Positions 1-12,411 of a stretch of 64,000 nt of DNA are shown piece by piece. Source of the stretch: Trifolium pratense (lineage: Eukaryota; Streptophyta; Magnoliopsida; Fabales; Fabaceae); contig NC_060063.1 of assembly GCF_020283565.1 (NCBI RefSeq), forward strand, positions 24,606,777 to 24,670,776, given 5' to 3'. Numbering within the stretch: position 1 is the stretch's first letter; the number at the start of each line of letters is the position of its first letter. The notes under the pieces are model-generated. The model searched no databases and was not told the DNA's origin. It saw only the letters and a program-made list of their open reading frames with translations. Position numbers and translations under genes: made by a program.

Positions 1-1518
1 CCTGTAATAGCTGTTGCACTTTAGGAATCCTAGAAGACCCACCAACAAGGACGACATCATCTACATTACTCTTGTCCATGTTAGCATCTGTAAGACAACT
101 ATCAACGCACTTCATACATTCATTGAATAGATCCATATTAATTTCCTCAAACTTGGCACGATTGATCGACGAACAAAAATCTATGCCTTCAAATAGAGAA
201 TCTAACTCAATTGTGGAGACAACAAGGAACGAAAGTGATCTTTTAGCCCTCTCGCAAGCTATTCGCAACCTCCTCAACGCTTTTGCATTTCCACTTATGT
301 CTAATTTGTTCTTTCTCTTGAACTCTTGTACAAAGTAGTTAACCATTCTATTATCAAAGTCCTCTCCACCAAGGTGAGTGTTTCCTGCAGTTGCTTTAAC
401 TCGGAAGTTGTTATCTTTAATCGTTAGTAGAGACACATCAAAAGTCCCACCACCGAGATCAAAGACAAAAATATTTCGCTCTTCAACACAGTTTGTTCTC
501 TTGTCAAGGCCATAAGCAACAGCAGCGGCAGTAGGTTCATTCATTACCCTCAAAACATTTAGGCCAGCAATAGCACCAGCATCTATAGTGGCTTTTCTCT
601 GAGAGTCACTAAAGTAAGCTGGCACGGTAACAACTGCATTTTTAACCGGTGATTCTAAATATGCCTCAGCAATTTCTCGCATCTTAGTGAGTACCATAGA
701 CGACACTTCTTCTGCACAAAGCTTCTTCTCCTGACCCTTGTATGTGACTGTAATCATGGGTTTGTCATTGACACCAGCAGTGACCTTGAAGGGCCATAAC
801 AACAAATCATCTTGAACAATAGGGTCGCTAAACTTCCTACCAATTAACCTCTTCGCATCTGCAAAAATAAAATTACTAATTCTGTTGGATTCAATTGTTC
901 AGCAGCAAATTTGGACTTTTTCTCTATCTAAAACAATTGTCACTTTATATTATTATTGCAAACATTAAAAACTCATCGGAAACTCCAATTTTTAATTTCA
1001 GAAATTATTCATTTTCGTAAATAATTAATCTATATTATCAAGTCGTATGTCATGTCATTTAAAATATATTGCATCACAATACAAACAATGAAAATTTTAA
1101 GTATAAAAATATAAGAGAGGACCAAAACCGAGTGACTATAAAACAAGATGACTAATTTCGTGAATAAGTGAAAATAAGGGGGCCAAAACTCTAATTAAAC
1201 TACTAATCTATTAACTACAATTTTTCACCTTTTATCTTGAAACTTACACAAAACCTAATTTTGAAACAGAGTAGTAATATGTGAGAAATTTAAATTACCA
1301 AAGATAGTGTTTTGTGGATTGACAGCAGCTTGATTCTTAGCAGCATCACCAATCAACCTTTGTTCTTCAGTGAAAGCAACACAAGAAGGTGTTAGTTTGT
1401 TCCCTTGATCATTGTGAATTATCTCAACTCGACAGTGTTGTTCTTGCCACACTGCAACGCACGAATACGTTGTTCCAAGGTCTATTCCCACAGCGCATCC
1501 TTCATGTTTTCTCTTCAT
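1..1518 (-). CDS. HSP70-family chaperone, paralogue A (3' end outside window)
   Basis: Cytosolic-type HSP70 ATPase chaperone. Exon 1 (1299-1518) starts at [15 protein letters not shown] and holds the first phosphate-binding loop ([13 protein letters not shown]). An 857-to-1298 intron with GT/AG ends splits the codon just before the [13 protein letters not shown] stretch, the usual intron position of plant cytosolic HSP70 genes. Exon 2 (858 to window start) is open throughout and shows phosphate loop 2 ([16 protein letters not shown]), [12 protein letters not shown] and the adenosine motif [17 protein letters not shown]. About 360 residues are visible, ending in the nucleotide-binding domain. 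It is close to the complete copy at 51895-53832, including divergence from classical HSP70 in the segment after 'CERAKRSLS'. The substrate-binding domain is not in the window, so whether it ends in EEVD cannot be judged. Confidence 0.92.
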
Positions 1519-1618
1519 ATTAAGTTGCTATGTTTTCTTATTGTTTTTCACTAACACCAACTTGGAGACCCTTTGTCTTTGTGTGTGTTTTTTTTGAATG
1601 GCAACCCTTTGTGTGTGT

Positions 1619-1640
1619 GTGTGTCTATATAGCTAAAGAA
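1619..1640 (-). promoter_or_regulatory. Putative TATA box of HSP70-A
   Basis: CTATATAG at 1625-1632 (minus reading) lies about 107 bp upstream of the start codon, next to a (GT)n tract. Spacing fits a plant core promoter. I saw no convincing array of alternating nGAAn/nTTCn heat-shock elements by eye. From here to about 1990 the DNA is AT-rich with A/T homopolymers and no gene. Confidence 0.45.
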
Positions 1641-1993
1641 ATCTCCTAACACTTGAAAAAAAAAAAAAAAAACTCCTACCAATATAGTAAACTCGCATAC
1701 TAAGAAACAAATCTAATAACATGACATAAAAATAACAATATTTCGTAAAAAAAAAAAATAATGATATATAAAAAATTCTTACTACTAAGTTACCTAATTG
1801 GTCCTCGTCAACTTTAATAATATTTCAAATCATCTACCCATCCTTAAATGTAATTTTAAATGATTTTTTTTTTTTTTGAAAAGATCTACACGTAATAAGA
1901 AAACCAAATCTAATACCATCACGTAATAATAAGAACCAAATCTAATAACATCACATAAAAATATAAACCTAATAACATCAAATAGTAGCCACT

Positions 1994-2245
1994 CCCGTTG
2001 AGCTAACCCGTTTAGTAGCTTGGTCCAAGCATATGGAAGGAACCGTGTGTCTCGATGTTGATGGAAGTCTTCTCGACGCTACAAGTACAGCTGGTTATGG
2101 TGGTCTGATTTGGGTTTTATTTCGGATTTCTACGGAGCTGCTATGTCCGAAATATCTTATTCGCGGGGGATAGTCTTCATCCGGGAATAGTTTCACTATT
2201 GTTTTGTCTTTTTGTTTTTTCTCTATTGTAACCCAAAAAAAAAGT
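1994..2245 (+). mobile_element. Non-LTR retrotransposon 3' end: RNase H-like remnant plus poly(A)
   Basis: An open stretch of about 60 codons (1994-2173, then TAG) reads PVELTRLVAWSKH followed by VCLDVDGSLLDA and AGYGGLIW. This is the start of the RNase H-like (RVT_3) domain found at the 3' end of plant LINE open reading frames, with the first catalytic Asp visible in LDVDGS. It is followed by a short T-rich 3' UTR and an A-run at 2236-2244. There is no reverse transcriptase upstream, so it is a 5'-truncated dead copy. Domain assignment is by motif memory only. Confidence 0.6.
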
Positions 2246-2459
2246 TGATCTATTTTAAAAAAAATCTACAAATAAAAATAGGGATCCACACCTAATTTAA
2301 ATAAGGGTGGTTCTACGGTACATATGAAAAATTTCATTAATTGTACCGGTATATTATATCGATTAATTAATAAATTAACGATTATTTTATAAATAAAAAA
2401 CTATTTGTCGATTATTGTATTTTAGAAATGATAATTCCATAAGAAAAAACACAAGTTCA

Positions 2460-2770
2460 AGCGAACAAAGTCAGAAACAACCTAATTTCGTTCGGAAGAA
2501 CTTCGCTCCAGCAAACAAAGAAGAAAATCTAGGTCTGAAAATCAATACAGTCCTTCGCCCAACGAGCATATCACTCACTGAGCTAACAAGGGCAGCAAAA
2601 CCACAAGTTGACAAGTTGTCTATGAGCTGTCATTTCCCTCCTCATAAGAAATCTAGGTTCGCTGTGCGAAGGGACGTTCACTCAGCAAGGAAATGTTTTC
2701 CCTCACATATAAATAGAGGCTAAAACTACTTCATTATTCATTCATTTTTTTAAGAGCAACGAAACACACT
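2460..2770 (+). other. LTR-like promoter fragment
   Basis: A relatively GC-balanced patch in AT-rich DNA ends in a strong TATA-type core, CACATATAAATAGAGG (about 2705-2720), followed by a T/A-rich leader. The weak ORF at 2415-2723 has no recognisable domain. The layout resembles the U3-R part of a plant LTR retrotransposon, but I see no matching second LTR, PBS or duplication, so this is only a suggestion. Confidence 0.25.
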
Positions 2771-2880
2771 AGGTGAATGAGTGGTTTTCCACCGTTGGGA
2801 AGCTTTGTAGTTTTGTTTTCAAGTCTTGGATGTAATCTCCTCACTTTCTTCTTTGTTTGTAAGTTATCTATATATATATA

Positions 2881-3284
2881 GGCAAGTTCTATCATGAACA
2901 AGTAGATGATATGGTACATGGTGCACAAGTCGCTGGTTTCATTATAACGAAAACGAATTTTACAAAATCCATCATTGGATTGAAAGTTTATATCATATAG
3001 ATCATCTATAATTTTTTTTGAAAAAAATTGAAAATCATTTGATATGTTATTGAGACCCGTTAAAATTAACGGTTTATTAATTTTTATTAAATACTGTTAA
3101 TCTTTATAAGACTCAATAACATATCAAATGATTTTTAATTTTTTTATGGATGATCTATATAATATAAACTTTCAATTCAACGGTTAATTTTGTAATATTC
3201 TTATTCATTATAATAAAATCGGCTACTTGTGCACCATGCACCATATCATGCACTTGTGTAGTGCATGTTAGCCAAAGTCTATAT
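2881..3284. mobile_element. Foldback MITE, about 400 bp
   Basis: The two halves are inverted copies. The left arm runs from GGCAAGTTCTATCATGAACA and includes GATATGGTACATGGTGCAC; the right arm, read in reverse, contains GATATGGTGCATGGTGCAC and ends near 3284. Both arms share the ATCATTTGATATGTTATTGAG stretch close to the centre (about 3035-3060 and 3105-3130). Arms are about 170-190 bp with modest divergence and a short central loop. There is no coding capacity, which fits a non-autonomous foldback DNA transposon. Target duplication is unclear because of flanking TATATA. Confidence 0.7.
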
Positions 3285-4940
3285 ATATAATCATGAATAT
3301 GAGTAACTAAATTCTCTCTTGTGTTGAGATTAAGTTAGTTATTTATGATCTTAATGTAAACATGTGATCTGACTAGTTATAAATGAAGTATGTTTTAGTA
3401 TGTTTATGATTTATTCTCGTTCTTAATGCTTTTTCAACGTGAAATTCCAAAAATTGGCCTTTTGATTTAGAGAGTGCTAGGCATAGACTTCTTATTTAAC
3501 GAACATGGAATAAAATTATTTATGAAATCTAAGTCGCTAGACATAGAGTTAGTTTCATAATTACATATACTATTGGCTTACTTTAAACAAATTAAAATTA
3601 AAATTTCTCCGCCATATTTCCTCTCATTTTCCCCTGCTCTATATATCTCCTTCAACTTTCCACCACATTTCATCTCATTTCTTCAATTTTTCTTCTCTCT
3701 ATACTCATTATCTCTCCCTTCTGGTGGCATCCTTATTATATTAAGACAAAAAACATGTTAACAATATTTAGGCGCCTAAACATTGCCATAATCCCGCCAA
3801 TATGATACTCCAACCTCCTAGCTTCTTCTATTTCTTTTTTTATTCTTTTCTTTTTTATGCGATGAAAATACTTTCCTACTCTCTCTTTATTTCGATGGCC
3901 CATTTATTTGTTTTACTATCTTCCCTAGGCAAGTAGTATATATTTTCTATTTAATTTTCTATTGGTAATTTAAATATGGAAAATGCTAGATCTCGCGAAG
4001 CTCTGCTTCATGAAAATTCTGCGAATGACGTGTGCAGCTTTCATGAAAATGCTAGATCTTAAACGCGATTTATTCTACAAACTTCCATAATCCAACAACT
4101 CACCCTCATTACCACACACCTCCCAGTTGCGGATCTTCCTTCCATCCAATCCAACAACTTATCCTTTCTGTTTATATTTTTATAACCTCTGTACATGTGA
4201 GCAAAGCCACACCATCCTATTCATTATGAAGCTACTGTGTCCGCAAATAACACAACAAATTATTGAAGAAAGACAATTTGCATATGGCAGTGTATCTTTG
4301 TAAGTAGAGGAAGCATATTGAAAGAAATTTATAGAACAACAGAAAGTATGTAATGAGGGTGAGAGATTCAAATATATTTAACTCATTGCATAGGCTCAAA
4401 CAAGTTTGATGAGCCAATTTAGAGAAGAAAATTTAATAATTTTTCCTATGGAACTTCTCACATAGGATAGGAAAAATCTATTTGAATTTTGCTCTTTTAA
4501 TAACAGAAGAAAAATTGTTATCCCTCTTTTAAGTCAAGAATTTTGCTCTGTTCCCGTTAGAACTTCACACATGGAAAAACAGAGGCAAGATGGATCGAAT
4601 ATTTTCTAGTATTAATTTTTGAGATGATAAAAAAAGGTCCACACCTGTCAAAAAATAACAAGTCCATGTTTTCAAAAAAAAAAAAACATGCTCACGCTCC
4701 AAAAGAAGGGAGATGGCCACGCGCTTCGTGATAGATTCGCGATAAAAAACTTCGCTGCATATAGAAGCACTCTTTAAATATTCCTTTTTTGTTATGATAA
4801 TTTAAATATTCTTGCTACGTACCATTAATTATTGTCTCACATTTTTTCTTCTTTTAAGTTACGGATTTAGACTTCTATACTTGAATTTTCTTATATTAAG
4901 ATAAAATTTTGTTAAGAAAAAATATTATATGGTATGTGTA
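3285..4940. other. Intergenic AT-rich DNA, no gene seen
   Basis: Contains CT-rich (3600-3730) and A/T-rich stretches and short non-coding ORFs only. Two imperfect copies of 'gctagatct' with 'tcatgaaaat' near 3985-4060, and a related 'gatagattcgcgat' near 4730, hint at a decayed repeat I cannot name. Confidence 0.4.
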
Positions 4941-5036
4941 AATATATTTATGTATGAGGTTCAAACTTTGAATTCTTCACTTTTTCACCATTATAAATTT
5001 ATAATGTCAGAGTCTAGCCATTAGGTTATTAGAATA
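4940..5036 (+). mobile_element. Decayed tRNA-derived SINE remnant
   Basis: The segment GAGGTTCAAACTTTGAATTC, then CACTTTTTCACC, then GAGTCTAGCCATTAGGTTATT is the 3' part of the SINE type seen better preserved at 6660-6797 (B-box-like GGTTNRANNCC, then CACTT..CCA..., then a TAGACTACTAGAC-type tail). The A-box half is not recognisable. Confidence 0.45.
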
Positions 5037-5103
5037 AAAAAAGAATAACCAAAGTGAAATTTTTTATTTGTATAATTTATGACAACAATTTTTAAGTGTT
5101 TTT

Positions 5104-5712
5104 ATAAAAATACCAATAAAAACCTTTTTCAAAGTCGCAACTTCTTAAATGTTTCTTTTTCAAAGACTCATTGATAATTAATCAGAGAGCTGCTCTCTCA
5201 TCCATATATCAGTCAATTTTAAACCGACTGAATAAACAATTTTGGTGTATCCGTCGATCTTTACTCTTTATCTTATTATTATTACTTTGACTTGATTGAA
5301 TTTACTTAAACTTACTAGATTGTTGGTTGAACCATTTAGTTTGATTGTCTTTGTTAGTGTAATTTGTTAAAATTCACAAGAAAGGTGTGTCTCTTCTCTA
5401 CTTTACTATCAATCTATCATGATAGTTAGTGTGCATGCACGTGAGATAAACCTTGTGGCCCACTGAAGAAGAAACGGTTCTGAACTTTGTTTACGTCTTT
5501 TCCATCTTTCATAACTTTTTTTCCCATTATCATATTATTATTATTAGTGCTTTCGTCTAGTCTGCATCCATCTTTACTGACTCACTACTACACAGTGTTC
5601 ACCACCCTTCTCTGTTTTTGCACTCTGTTATGTTCTTTTGAAACACTTTTGACTCAATAAAAATACCAATAAAAACCTTTTTCAAAGTCTCGGCTTCTTA
5701 AATGTTTCTTTT
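5104..5712 (+). repeat. Direct repeat of about 55 bp, 550 bp apart
   Basis: The string beginning AAAAATACCAATAAAAACC at 5107 recurs at 5658, each followed by TTTTTCAAAGTC and CTTCTTAAATGTTTCTTTTT, with only a few differences. The intervening DNA (5160-5655) has no recognisable gene. The second copy abuts the poly(T) end of the LINE at 5712, so a LINE landed in or next to it. Confidence 0.6.
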
Positions 5713-6070
5713 TTTTTTTAATCAGCAATAATTTATTGATAACAGTTACCAAAAACACAAGATGTGTTTGAGGACGCTAGGTAACAACCCACTATAAAAA
5801 AGTGGTAACAAAATAGGCACAAAACAAGCCTAACACGCCCACCAAACAACAAAAGAACCAAAAACCAACAAAAATACATAGCAGAAACACACACACAGAG
5901 ACAGCAAAACACAGGAGGCAACACGTTCTGCAACCAAAACAAAAACCACCATCCAAAATCTTTGATATTAACTTTAGAAAAAACAAGACTCGATCCAAGT
6001 CAAATTAGGCTCATCCCAATTCAATAGGTTCGAGTTATTCCAAACTCTCTCCAACACATTTTTTTTTTTG
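5708..6070 (-). mobile_element. 5'-truncated LINE 3' end
   Basis: Read on the minus strand this is a T-rich, CTGT/TTTGT-rich 3' UTR ending in AATAAATTATTGCTGATT followed by an A-run (the T-run at 5708-5720), a typical plant LINE tail. The upstream part (about 5940-6060) may be the end of the reverse-transcriptase ORF. Overlapping minus ORFs at 5733-5998 are hydrophobic artefacts of the T-rich strand. Confidence 0.5.
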
Positions 6071-6659
6071 ACAAAATGAACCTTGGCAATAGGTTGAGTT
6101 AGCATAGCAGAACTATCAGCACATTCATAATGCAATTGCTTGATATCTAAAATTTAAAAACACCACCTATAACAATAATTCCAATGTACTTAACATGTCT
6201 CTCCTAATTAGTAAGAAATTTTTTGTAAGAAAGAGAAGAATGAGGATTCTTCAACATATCGTTACAAAGTTGATATAGTTCTTTGTTTAATTAAAAAAAA
6301 ACTGAATCGAGTGAAAAGAATTATATTGCTATGAAATTTTAACCGTAGATACTATTTCTAAGGTTTCATTGTTTTGTCAAAAGAGAAAGAATAGAGAAAA
6401 AAGAAGATGCGTTGACAAATTTTATATTGTTAACCATGTTTTTCGTCGCATAATTTTACCTTTTTAATATGACATGACAAATTGATAAATTTCTATTGGA
6501 AGATCGTGTAAAAATATTTTACACCGTCAATGAATCTCCATTAAATTCAAAAGATTATTATAACATTTTTTACGGTGCTTATTATACCTATTTAGTCAAT
6601 TTATTATGACAACAATACAATTTTTTTCTCTTTTACAATTCACTACAATAATGTTGGAA
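6071..6659. other. Intergenic AT-rich DNA, no gene seen
   Basis: A/T-rich sequence without coding potential or a repeat I can name. Confidence 0.4.
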
Positions 6660-6797
6660 ATGTGCCGTGAACTTAACTCAGTTGGTAGAACATTGGACTA
6701 TATATGCAGTGGATCAGGGTTTGAACCCCGGTCATCTCACTTATCCATCTTAAAGGTGAAATTTATAACCATTAGACTACTAGACAAATTAAAAAAA
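6660..6797 (+). mobile_element. tRNA-derived SINE
   Basis: A tRNA-like head contains an A-box-like TTAACTCAGTTGGTAGAAC (6673-6691) and B-box GGGTTTGAACCCC (about 6717-6729). A CACTT..CCATCTT segment, a TAGACTACTAGAC end and an A-rich tail follow. The flanking 6-bp TTGGAA (6654-6659 and 6798-6803) is a plausible target duplication. This matches a SINE family common in legumes. It is not a tRNA gene, because there is no anticodon arm or acceptor pairing. Confidence 0.7.
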
Positions 6798-6803
6798 TTG
6801 GAA

Positions 6804-7621
6804 CTGCTTGCTTGGTTTCATATTTTTTTAATACAAAATGTAGGACCCTGACTACATGACATGAAAATAATGATTTTTTTAAAAAAAAAAATTGGTATCC
6901 GTTTAAAAGACCAGCTAATTCGAGAGACCAAATTTATTGCACATTTGAGGGTGATATTTAAAGCCAATATTGTTTTTGCCCTGTATATCTCACCAAAATT
7001 GACACCAAAATAAATCAAATATGTGACATTGAGAGAAACACACTCCAAAATTTCAAGTCAACACCACTAAACTAGCCCAAGTTCTCAATACTTTAATTGT
7101 TACTTCATAAGTGGTCTCAATTTGCTTAAAGAAGTCATATAAATTTTTATAAAAATATGTCCATTTCTTTTCAATTTCTTAGTAAAAAACGGTTGATTAT
7201 CTGTCCTGTGCATCGCATGGATAGACATACTAGTTTTAGTATGGGGAAGTGATAAACTTCCCCGCCATGGTCAAATGAGAAACACAAATTTATCATAGTA
7301 TGTCAACACTAGATTTATTTCTCCATCTTCTTCTCTCTTCCACCTTACTCTCCACCCCACCACCATCAACCCACTATCATAAAAAATATTAGTACAATGG
7401 CTTCCAAGTTCCAATATTATCACAAATCAAAATTTCAAGCTTTAATGGGTGTAGTTCCATATCTAGAAAAACATTTCATATTTTTTATGTTTCTTTTTTA
7501 CACAATAGAATCAACAACTCAAACCTAGTGAAAATCTAATTTTACTTTTCAAAAAAACAACTCCAACAAAGATCGACGAACTATTGTTGGAGCTACAGAT
7601 TCCTACAATGGTGTTTAGTAT
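6804..7621. other. Intergenic DNA with a possible Helitron 3' end at about 7200-7234
   Basis: No gene is seen. At 7201-7234 the plus strand reads CCTGTGCATCGCATGG, a short imperfect hairpin, then AGACATACTAGT. A hairpin about 10 nt before CTAG is the signature of a Helitron 3' end, but I could not find the TC 5' end. Confidence 0.3.
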
Positions 7622-7958
7622 TGTTAGTTAATGTGTTGATTTGATTTTATGTTAGTGGAATATGATAAAGTAGTGGAAATTATTTAATGTAAGTGAAGAG
7701 TTACATGAGTGAATTGTCATTGTTATTAGTGGAAGCACTTAGTGCTTAGTGGAGTGTTTAATCATTGATTAAGCACCTAGTAGTGGTGACTCTTTGATAG
7801 TTGTAACCATCACTACTCATGCTATATATATTCATGTGTATGAGATGCATTTGAAATAAGAAAAATACATGAATATTCAGCCCCAAAAATACTATTCTAC
7901 TCTAAATTATGCAACAATATAGTTTATAATATATACCACCTCTAGAATACCACCAACA
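7622..7958 (+). repeat. 5' LTR of the Copia element
   Basis: 337 bp, TG...CA ends. A tRNA-iMet primer site follows directly. CTATATATATT at about 7822 is a likely TATA box. Confidence 0.93.
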
Positions 7959-7961
7959 GAG

Positions 7962-7973
7962 TGGTATCAGAGC
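7962..7973 (+). promoter_or_regulatory. Primer-binding site (initiator tRNA-Met)
   Basis: TGGTATCAGAGC three bases after the 5' LTR is the canonical plant Copia PBS. Confidence 0.9.
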
Positions 7974-10900
7974 TGCAAATCCTTGCAGCTGCAGCAAAAA
8001 CAACAAAAAATATGGCTTCCACAACCAACCCTTCCGCAGTTTATAGCAATGTTAAAGTTCCTTTGTTTGAAGGAGAGAATTATGATTTTTGGGCTGTTAA
8101 AATGGAGACTCTATTCACCTCTTTGGATGTTTTGGAGTTCGTCCAAAACGGATATGAAGTACCAGCACCTAAAGCAAATGAAAAGGATGAAGAATCAAGC
8201 ACCAGACTTGAAGAATTGAAGAAGAACAAGATCACAGATGCTGGAGTTCTCGGGATGATTCAAAGAGGAGTCTCTCTATCCATTTTCTCAAGGATTATGA
8301 GAGCAAAAACATTAAAGGAAGCATGGACTATTCTACAACAAGAGTTTGAAGGAGACTCAAAGGTAAGAACTGTGAAACTTCAATCTCTTAAGAGAGACTA
8401 TGAAAATGAAAGAATGAAGGAGAATGAGAGTTTGAATGAATACTTCAACAGACTCTCTGAAGTGGTGAATCAAATGAAGTCACATGGAGATACAATAGAT
8501 GATCGCAGAATTGTTGATAAAATTCTGATTAGTTTGACAGAAAAATTTGATCATATGGTGGCTGTTATAGGGACCTATCAACTATGTCAGTTCAAGGGTT
8601 GATGGGGTCTTTGAGATCTTATGAGCAAAGGTTATTACGACGTTCTGAAAAATCAGTTGAGAGTGTCTTTCAATCTAAACTCAACATTCAGCCCAACAAT
8701 GGTGAAAATAAGCCTCCAACACAAAATAGAGGTGAGTCTTCTAGAGGTGGCAGATTTGGAAGAGGCCGAGGTAGAGGAAGAGGCGCGAATGATGGAAGAT
8801 GGCATGAAGGTGCATCAAATAAATGGTGCAACATTTGTAAAAGTAACACTCATGCAGAGAGGGATTGTTGGAACAAGGGCAAATCACAATGTCACAATTG
8901 CAAGAGATTCGGGCACATTAAAAATGATTGTCGTTTTGGCAATCAGCAGCATGCTTCATTTGCAGAAGGAGAAAATGATGAAGATAATTTGTTCTTTGCT
9001 TGTCAAAAAGCATTTCAAGAAGATAAAAATGTGTGGTATTTGGACAGCGGTTGTAGCAATCATATGACCGGAAAGAAAGAAGCTTTTATCAACATTGATT
9101 CTTCATTTGGCTCAAAAGTTAAATTGGGCAATGGAGAACATGTTGAAGTAAAAGGCAAAGGCAACATTGGAGTTACAACAAAGCAAGGAAGCAAAGTTAT
9201 TCATGACACTCTTTATGTACCGGAGTTAGATGAGAACTTGTTAAGCATTGGACAGCTTTTGGAGCATGGCTATTCTCTAAATTTTGAGAATCTTGAGTGC
9301 AGAATTTTTGATTCAAAGAGAAGAAATGTTGTTGTTGTAAAAATGACCAGCAATAGAAGTTTTCCACTCTCTCTTAATTATCAGAAAAATTTCAGCATGA
9401 TGGCTAGAGAAGATAATGACTCGTGTTTGTGGCACAAAAGACTTGGGCACTTGAACTACAATAGTCTCAAGTTGCTTTATCAAAAGAAGATGGTGTATGG
9501 GCTGCCAATAATTGAAGAAAAATTTGGTGTGTGTGAAGGATGTATGCTTGGCAAACATCACCGCCAACCATTTTCAAAGGGAGGAGCATGGAGAGCTAAA
9601 CAAGTGTTGGAACTTGTACACACAAATGTGTGTGGCCCTATGAATACTTTGTCTCATGCCAAAAATAGGTACTTTATCTTGTTTATTGATGATTTTACCC
9701 GCATGACATGGGTATATTTTATGAGACAAAAATCTTAAGTTTTTGAAATTTTTAAGAAGTTTAAAGCTTTTGTTGAGAAACAAAGTGGTAGGTTTGTAAA
9801 AGTGTTGAGAAGTGACAGGGGGAAGGAGTACACCTCAAATGAATTTCACAAATTTTGTGAAGATAAAGGTGTTGAAAGACAGCTCACTGTTGGCTATACA
9901 CCTCAGCAAAATGGTGTATCTGAAAGAAAGAATCAAACCGTGATGGAGATGGCGAAGTCTATGCTGTTTGAGAAAGGTTTACCTAAAACCTTTTGGCCCG
10001 AGGCTGTTAATACTGCTGTGTATTTGCTGAATAGATGTCCAACAAAGGTTGTATGGAATAAGACTCCATTTGAAGCTTGGAGTGGAAGAACACCTTCAGT
10101 GAACCACCTTAAAGTTTTTGGGTGTGTTTGCTATGCTCAAATTCCTAAACAAAAGAGGACAAAGCTGGAAGAAACAAGTGAAAGATGTGTCTTTATTGGC
10201 TATTGTTCCATGTCAAAGGGCTATAGACTTTACAACATGAAGACAAACAAAATGATCATTAGCCGGGATGTTGTATTTGATGAGAATGCTTCTTGGAATT
10301 GGGAAGAAGACAAAACGGAGGAAAAAACAGTCCCTGCAATTTTATTACAACAAAATTCAGCAGCTGAAAATGAGCAACCAGCCCCATGTACACCAAGTTC
10401 TTCATCATCTCCAAGTTCACCAATTTCAAGTTCATCATCTCCGAGCTCAACTCCAATAAAATTGAAAGACTTGAGTGATATTTATGCAAGGTGCAACTAT
10501 TGTGTTGTGGAACCAGAAAATTTTGATGAAGCAATCAAAGAAGATGTTTGGAGGAATGCGATGCAAGAAGAAATAGATGCAATTGAGAAGAACAAAACAT
10601 GGCAGCTAGTTGAAAAGCCAAATGACAAAGAAGCTATTGGAGTAAAGTGGGTGTACAAATTGAAACATAATCACTACAACATTTTATGGCTACCGCAACG
10701 CCTAAATTTTTGGATGTAAAAAAACCGTTCTCGTAGAATATCAAAGACAACACTTTTTGTAAACCGTTGCGATAGTATATAGATTTTTGTCAATTGTAAG
10801 CAACAGTAAAAAATCGTTCTCATAGATACCAACAAGAACGGTTTTCTCTCTATAATCTACAACAACGGTTAAGAACAGTACTCATATAATTTTAAATTAT

Positions 10901-12411
10901 TTTAACAAAATACGTTTTTCATTGTTTTTTATTTTGTGAAATTTTGTAGAAAAACGTTTTCATAGCCTATTGCAACAAAAACGGTTTTCTATCTGTAATC
11001 TATAACAACGGTTAAAATCTGTACTCATATAATTTTAAATTATTTTAATAAATATATCACTGTATAAATTATTTGAAGAAAACAGTTTTTTAATTTTAAA
11101 AAGATTTAATTTTACCAAAAAAAAAAAGATTTAAAAAAAAAAAATCTTATCTTCCCAAAATCACCACACAAGAACGTGTATTCTTGTTAAAAAAAAAAAA
11201 CAAACACTGCATCTTTAACTTCCCCAAGATGAATATATACTGTTTGTTCTTCTTGATTTCATCCCCAAAATCCCAATTGATTCTACTTCTCATCTCGTTT
11301 CTTTTTGTCGCAAAAGTTTCTGTTTCAATTTCATCACCAAAATTGATTTCATCCCCAAAATCCCAATTGATTCTACTTCTCAGCCTCATTGAAGGAAACG
11401 TGATTCTAGTCTTCATCTCGACAAAACGCTCTTCCTTCCTTTTTCCGATTCTATTCTCGCAAGGTACTCACTTTTTCCTCTCCTTTTGTTTTCCAAATTA
11501 CGATGAGAATGGTTTTGCCGATTTCAGTTTTGATTTTACGCATTGTAATTTTGAGTTCAGAATTTGGCTATTCATGAGTTTGTGGCTAAACATGTAATTC
11601 TGAGTTCAGAACCAACACTTTTATTATATTGTGTTTGTGGTACTTGATTTTATTATACTATGTTTGTTCTTTTAACTATAGTTTGATTAGGACTTTGGTT
11701 TTAAAAAGCCTTGTTGATGTTTGTTTGTGATGTTATATAAATATGCATCATTGGGCATTTACCTTCATAGTTTAGTAAGAGATTTCAGCTTATTATCAGG
11801 CCTTTGTTTTAGTAACTTAAGATGGTAAGATTATCAAGAGAGTTTCAACTTGTCTCAGTGTTGTTAAATAACCGGTATATCGCCGCTATACCGCTGTTAC
11901 ATATCGGGATTTAGAGCACCCACAACGAAAGCCGATATGCTATTGCGATTCCGCTACCACGGTAATATCAGTGGCTTTTTGCATATCGGCGATATCGATT
12001 ATGGCAGATAGCAGAAGTTTCTGTTTTTTACTCTAATCATAACATTACAAATATCATATGAGCTGCATTTTCAAAAATAGTAAAATAAAATAGTGATGAG
12101 TCAGTGATGAGATGGGGTCTTATATAACCCCTAAACCCCATGGCCAAGGTAACCTCTCATTACTAAACTGTCTTTGCCCCTCCATCTTTTCTCTTCACTT
12201 CATACTTCATCTATTTCAATACATCAATTATAAAAATTCAATTGAAGAAGTTGAAGGATATGCCTCACTGTCTGAAAATAAGGATAGTGATTATGTTGGG
12301 GACGAGGAGAATAATTAGATCTTTTTATCTTTTATCACTAATTGGAACTACCGGTTATTTGTTGTTTTGAACTATTTAGATTTTGAGTTTTAAGTCACTT
12401 TTAATTGCAAG

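Noticed and set aside
1..1518. HSP70-A as a processed retrocopy
   Set aside because: It retains the conserved intron with good splice sites and an open frame.
2415..2723. 102-residue ORF
   Set aside because: No domain or start context; ends in a TATA-like promoter patch.
5733..5998. Cys/Phe/Val-rich minus-strand ORFs resembling membrane proteins
   Set aside because: T-rich LINE 3' UTR read in two frames; no conserved domain.
6660..6730. Possible tRNA gene (A and B boxes)
   Set aside because: No acceptor or anticodon stem; the tail, A-run and short target duplication fit a SINE. The same reasoning applies at 56292 and 60751.
11147..11597. ORFs on both strands near the left of CACTA copy 1 (and 20188-20575 in copy 2)
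   Set aside because: They come from a duplicated segment (CATCCCCAAAATCCCAATTG twice) without homology I recognise; they may overlap an untranslated leader.
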